DNA of 64,000 bases from Panax quinquefolius (lineage: Eukaryota; Streptophyta; Magnoliopsida; Apiales; Araliaceae): NCBI GenBank assembly GCA_020205615.1, contig CM035167.1:132211483-132275482 (forward strand), in the 5' to 3' direction. The position numbers were made by a program, and so were the translations under genes. The notes under the pieces were generated by a model. It was not told the origin of the DNA. It saw only the letters and a program-made list of their open reading frames with translations, and did no database searches. This document shows, piece after piece, positions 59,101 through 64,000 of the stretch. The number at the start of each line of letters is the position of its first letter. The stretch's first letter is position 1.

Positions 59101-61814
59101 TGTGATGCCCCCAAAATAGGTATACATCACCCATTCTGAGTCACCAAATACATGGTACAGAAACAAATACAACTTCAAGAATACAATTGTCGTGCAAAAT
59201 ACGATAACACATATATCTTGAGTTTAAATACAAATATTATCTTCTAGACAATATCCACACTCAAATAAGTCCTCATTACATTATTGATACACTATTTTAC
59301 AAAAATATGGATTGACATCGCTAAAACATCTTTCTAGAACCATCACTCCATACCCCGACTAGATCCTTATGTTCTCACCTCCCGAGAAGAAAAATGGAAC
59401 AAAAAAAGAAAAGGTGAGTTCAACTAGCGATAAAGAAGAATATTATGACTAAGATAATATACAACAAATTATCATTAGTCTTCAACAGGAAAAATCGATA
59501 GAATATAATAGACAACAAGTTTTAGATCAACAAATGCACGGAAACAAAGAATCCATTTTGAAGAGTCACGTAGAGAATGAGTTCTACTATCTTCTAAGAT
59601 TTAAAAGTTCATCATCAATATTTTATCTCTGTAACATCAATCAATATACATCTTTAATTAAACATTCATCTTTGCACTACATGCCAAAGATATTCATTTG
59701 TATCACTAGTTGGTCATGTTCATCTCAACACATGTTCATCTTTGCACAACGGGCTAAAGATATTCAATAGGTAATCATTCATCTTTGCACTACAGGCCAA
59801 AGATATTCAGTAATATCATCATTTAGGACTGATGATGATGAAAAATATCTAAAAGAAAACGAATCCAGTGAGATAAAAGAACAAATATTAGGGATTCGTA
59901 TTACAGTTTATCCAAGTTCAATAATACTCCATAATAACCAATTGTGAAGCAGAATTTAAAAATAAATATCAAAACATGGATACAATCAAAGATAGTAATC
60001 ATAATAGACATCTTGGACACAGAGAAGAAAACTTAATTTTTCTGTGAATAATGTCGTATTTGTGAATAGTGTCGTATACGTGAATAGTAACTCCGACACC
60101 AAAAGATAGAAATTTCACAAAAAATATCATCATGCTTCGTGAATAGTACTCGTGACTAGTAACTCGTGAATAGTAACTCATGAATAGTAACCCCGACATG
60201 AAAAAGTTCCAAATTTGATAAAAATTCAAACCAATATTTTGGCATAATGATATTGAAGAAATAATATCATTTATGATGAAAATAATCTCCCTTACCTCAG
60301 AAAGAATAGTACTTCTGACTGGAATACTAGATATAGTGCTAAAAGAACTTGCATCGTATAGCAATACTCGAAGTACTAAAATACTCACAAAAATACGCTC
60401 GATATATAGAGAGAGAAAGAGAGAGAAATCTTTAGTTTCTAATGTGATTTTCAATTCTAACCTAAGCACCTTATTCATAGGAAAATGCTTAGAACACCAA
60501 AGCAGAAAATTTAATATAATATTAATATATATATCAAAAATTTTACGCCTACTTTCTCGGATCCGAAATCACCTAACAAATAATAACAAAAACAAAAAAT
60601 GTTTTGTTATTAAAATAATTAAAACTTTCAAAAATTAATTATTTCTAACTCGTAACTTCTATAATTCATAATAAATAGCCCTTTTATCGTAAAAATTGAA
60701 TCTCGCAACTTGTTATAGGAAATTCAATCTCTACAACTTTGCGTAAATTTTTTTTCCAAATTCCAAATGTAAATCGACCGAAATCCACATACTGGACGAT
60801 TTTACTGTGCTATAATCAAATTTCAATCAAGAAATGGGGTCTCACCACATGTTTAACATGTTTTTAAACAACTTTTGCAACAAAAATACTCTTCCTCCTC
60901 ATATACTCATATATACCACATTCATTATAAAAATATCACCATTATTATATTATTAAAATATAATAATAAATTATTTTATCAGAAAAGATAAAATATCGAT
61001 TTTCAACAATTGTCACTTTAAAAATTTTCTCCATCTATATCCACATAAAATGAATATTTTCCTCATCATATAAATCAATAATTAATTATTCACACATAAT
61101 ATTATAGAATCACAATAATGACAACTGTGCAGGTTCCGTGAAAGAGGGGCTTTCAATAAGAATTTCTCACATCTTGGCAGCGCAATTAGGTGACCAAACC
61201 TCTCCTTAGATGTAACTTTCTAGACATTTCCAATAATGTTATCTAATAATATTATTCAAATAATATGAATTATTACTCCAATAATGGAAAATCTTGTAGC
61301 AGTGACAATTATCAAAACAACAATAATATAAAATATCAACGTAGAAATTATTGAATCAATAAAATAAAATCTTGATAAAGAATTACCGTAATAATTATTG
61401 AGTAGTGCCTTCACGTAAGAATCAATAATTGGTGCAATACCGTGTGCTATCTCGCAAAAACGCATATTATCGTATTTTAACCAACGGGTATTCCAACAAG
61501 TTGTTAATTCAGTGAATAACTACTACGTTATTTATAAAAACTCCTTTGTCATTTTTTTCATCCGACAAGCTTATTCATTATATGGGCCCACCTAATGGTT
61601 TGCTACCGTCATACTAATATTCTAACGTAAAGAATATTCCACGACCAAACGAATATTCCCGATAGGAATGAGTATTTTATAACCACTTGCATATATTTTG
61701 AAAAAAAAATCATATATCACCTTTAACTTTAACTTTTATCAATTTAACCATTTCTTGAATAGTAATTATAAGAAAAATTGAATACTTTTATTTCATAAAA
61801 TTCGGGGTCTTACA
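59101..61814 (-). repeat. LTR between internal regions K and L (minus)
   Basis: TGTGATGCCCCC to GGGGTCTTACA, 2714 bp, complete. It is the 5' LTR of K and at the same time follows the polypurine tract of L, so it is shared as in F/G. Hairpin array at 59665-59815, ACTCGTGAATAGTAACTC units near 60135-60195. The TATA position reads TTATTCATAGG (60472) and is decayed. Confidence 0.9.
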
Positions 61815-62747
61815 ATCTCCCCTCCTTATGAAATTTCGTCCCCGAAATTTACGTACCTGGTATTTCAAAAAGTTGAGAATACCTTACTTCAATTTCAGAT
61901 TCTATCTCCCCGGTCATCATGATTTCTCCATTTCTCATCTCTCGTGATAACTTCATTTGGGTTCCTCACTTGTTGGGAAGTCATGACAACCGCTATCCCT
62001 CGAACTACTCGGTTTTGACTTGTCTGGGGCAGCATTTGGTGTCATCACTATCGTTGGAACATACTTTTCTATAGGGCATATTCCTCCATCAACTGCCTCG
62101 TCGTACTCCTGATTCATGATCTGAATCATCAATCTTTGATCCATATTGAATTCAGGTTGATCGCTCTGTACAGAGTAATTCAAAACTCGATGTTGGGTTC
62201 TCCCAATTGCTTTCCAAAAAGAGAAATTCATATCATCTATTTTAGCCTTCTTAGATCGGACATCTCTTTCCACAATATCCACGTGTCGTGTGGCTTTTAC
62301 CTATGCATCACTCATTCTTACTCGCTCAATTTTTTCTTCTTTCAAATTTCAGATTCCATCTTTATCATCTTATACTCGCTAAAGAATGCTTCGCTCAAGC
62401 ATCACATATCTGCAACACAAGCTTGAATTATTGCATCCTTTTGTTCCACTAACCGCATGTCGTTCTTTAGCTTCGCTTCTTCTAACTCGTGAATATGATT
62501 TTGAAATTCTACATTTTGATCATATAATACCTCTAATAAACTCTCCTCGTGTACCTCTTCTTCTTCCTCTTCTTCCTCACTCTCGGTTGTTACCTCTGCG
62601 ACTTATCTAAGGGGTGCAACTATCAATTCTTCACTCACCACATGGATATCTTTAATTCCTTCTTCGTCGACATCACATTATCATGGTTAGTGACTAGAGG
62701 TATCCCCACGGTCTCATTCACTCCATTGTTAGCATTCTCACCGCCAT
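61815..62747 (-). pseudogene. Element L: second copy of the chimeric Gag, pol lost
   Basis: ATG at 62747. Frames are broken early (ATGGCGGTGAG for ATGGCAGCTGAG, again at CAG/CTG). The same architecture as K follows: N-terminal family peptide, acidic run (about TESEEEEEEEEVHEESLLEV), helical segment NVEFQNHIHELEEAK, then an open stretch at 61953-62282 with IVERDVRSKKAKIDDMNFSF, RVLNYSVQSDQPEFNMDQRL, QIMNQEYDEAVDGGICPIEK and a short tail to SEEPKEV. From there it jumps straight to the last codons of the pol tail (WRNH, FEIPGT, NFGDEIS) and the polypurine tract (61815-61828, complement). All enzymes are missing, so L could only move with proteins supplied in trans. Confidence 0.75.
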
Positions 62748-62935
62748 TCTCAACATCGCCATAAAACAAGGGTTAATTAAGCAAATTAACGTATCACATA
62801 ATATCCAGATATTACGAATCACCAACAATTAAGCTTAGGTAGGACACACTAGCGAAGGATTTACTCATCTCTTCCCTCCTAGTTATATTCCCCGATCTCC
62901 ACCAGAGACCATATCCCTAAGCTCGATAATTAACC
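62748..62935 (-). other. Element L leader with decayed primer-binding site
   Basis: Homologous to the K leader (AAGCTTAGGTAGGACACACT, 62830-62850). The primer-binding site, expected as AGCTTTGATACCAAC, reads AGCTCGATAATTAACC (62921-62936) and is followed by GTGAC. Confidence 0.7.
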
Positions 62936-63101
62936 GTGACTCATGTCCCAATCCGTGGATGACATCTCACAGTGGTATCTATCGTTTGCCACCGCAGAGC
63001 GGCGTCCCCTACGAGAGAGTGCGGCTTCAGTGCATCCCCATCATCATGTGAAGTCACCAGATAGAGGCTCGGAGCTCTTTACTTATAGCTCTGATACCAA
63101 C
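62936..63101 (-). other. Leader-like module with a second primer-binding site
   Basis: A ~165-bp segment between the decayed primer site of L and the LTR at 63102. At its outer edge it carries an intact primer-binding site (TGGTATCAGAGCT on the minus strand, 63088-63100). At its inner edge it reads, on the minus strand, GACATGAGTCACGGTTA, i.e. an LTR-end/primer-site junction. A related copy replaces RT in element K (57340-57487), and its first bases recur in the LTRs at 48765 and 63258. Confidence 0.6.
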
Positions 63102-64000
63102 TGTGACAACCCCAAAATAGGTCCATTCCATCCAACCCATTCTGAGTCGCCAAATACATGGTATGTAGAAAACAACTACAACTTTATTACAACAATTGTC
63201 AGGCAAAATACAACAACACATATATCTTTGTGAGTTTGGATACAAATATATACCAACTATAACTCGACACCAACTTTGGATAAGACGTCACAATGACACC
63301 TTACATAAAGGTATAGTCAAAACCTGCTTTTAGAAATTAGAATCTTTGGGAAGTGCTCAAGGAAACATTCGTATATGGGAGGCCATGCTTCTAGGTTATA
63401 ATAGATATCATATGGTCACAGAATATCCTTGGTCAATCTAATAGACCCTAAAGAAAAACGAGAAGATTACTATCATATTCTTCCCAATGGTGAGTCTTTC
63501 TCGACATAACATTATCTCCATCGTCTCTAATTGGGTATTATACTCCAAATAAACACCAAGATTATATAGTAGTGCTTGAAAATATACTCAAGAAGTGGAT
63601 GAGCACAACCTCGTCTTTATGATGACACGAGGTTGTATGTTATTAGACATCTTGTATGATAGTGGCAAAACACCCTTCCAAGTTAAATTCACCTCACCCT
63701 CAACATCTATAGATTCACCGTTCTATTCCCTCGTTATTCCTCATTGTCTCCAAATTTACACTTTTATTACCTGAAAGGAATCGTGAATCAAAAGGGTGAG
63801 CACAACTAGCTCAGTAAAGAATATCATGACTAAAGATAAATAAATTATCAATAGCCTTCAACAGTAATAAATCAGAGATTTAGAAGATATGGTAGATGAT
63901 AAAGCTTTTCAACCATAGTTGCAGCGGAACGAGCAATCCATTAGAAGAGTCAAATAGACCATAAAATCTATTATCTTCTCCATGTTAAAAGTCCATCAAC
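63102..64000 (-). repeat. LTR M (minus), third subfamily, runs off the window
   Basis: TGTGACAACCCCAAAATAGG at 63102; matches LTR I over its whole visible length, including the extra segment (63250-63850). The window ends inside it. Confidence 0.88.

Noticed and set aside
1..64000. Host protein genes, tRNA or rRNA genes
   Set aside because: All longer coding similarity is to retrotransposon proteins; no cloverleaf with A and B boxes and no rRNA-like conserved block was recognised. The only tRNA-like matches are the 12-base primer-binding sites.

Overview
The window looks like plant heterochromatin made of nested retrotransposons. It is AT-rich, and I find no host gene, tRNA, rRNA or CRISPR array. 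Almost every base belongs to Ty3-type LTR retrotransposons of the chromovirus group. Their order is Gag with CCHC zinc knuckles, protease, RT, RNase H, integrase and a C-terminal chromodomain-like tail, which fits the plant Tekay/Del clade. The LTRs are very long (about 2.4 to 3.4 kb), begin TGTAAGACCCC, end GGGGGCGTCACA, and are followed by a primer-binding site matching initiator-Met tRNA (TGGTATCAGAGC). An older Ty1/copia element, two Stowaway-like MITEs and one hAT-type element complete the inventory. The species cannot be named from this.

Layout. 1-829: MITE and anonymous flank. 835-43261: one 42.4-kb nest bounded by the target duplication ACATT. It starts with an outer plus-strand LTR (835-3562). 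Next is a minus-strand element A, broken into a 3' LTR (3563-6278), integrase end (6279-7768), RNase H-RT (17870-19009), gag (31450-32147) and a truncated 5' LTR (32326-33006). Element A is split by full-length plus element B (7769-17869, duplication TTATA), by minus element C (19010-24352) and by plus element D (24353-31160). Then come element F (33007-38931, carrying a hAT insertion in RNase H), a shared LTR (38932-41754) and a truncated internal region G that ends in an LTR stub.

43262-64000: a minus-strand copia element (LTR region, 3' UTR, RNase H) is split by solo LTR H (45579-52100), which itself contains solo LTR I (48618-51979). Copia resumes at 52101-52221 and is then interrupted by LTR J, into which the head-to-tail array K-LTR-L-LTR(M) is inserted. 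That array runs off the right edge.

No set of host genes works together here; the only pathway is retrotransposition. The points most worth checking are these. (i) In K and L the capsid and zinc-knuckle part of Gag is replaced by an acidic, coiled-coil-like protein, and D and K share an identical integrase deletion, which suggests trans-mobilised non-autonomous lineages. (ii) The transcribed part of the LTRs carries arrays of a small hairpin (ATCTTTG / CAAAGAT) with paired changes between subfamilies. (iii) Many differences between copies fall exactly on CAG/CTG trinucleotides, especially in B, A, C and L. This looks like a sequencing artefact tied to CHG methylation, so the frameshifts in those elements should not be taken at face value.
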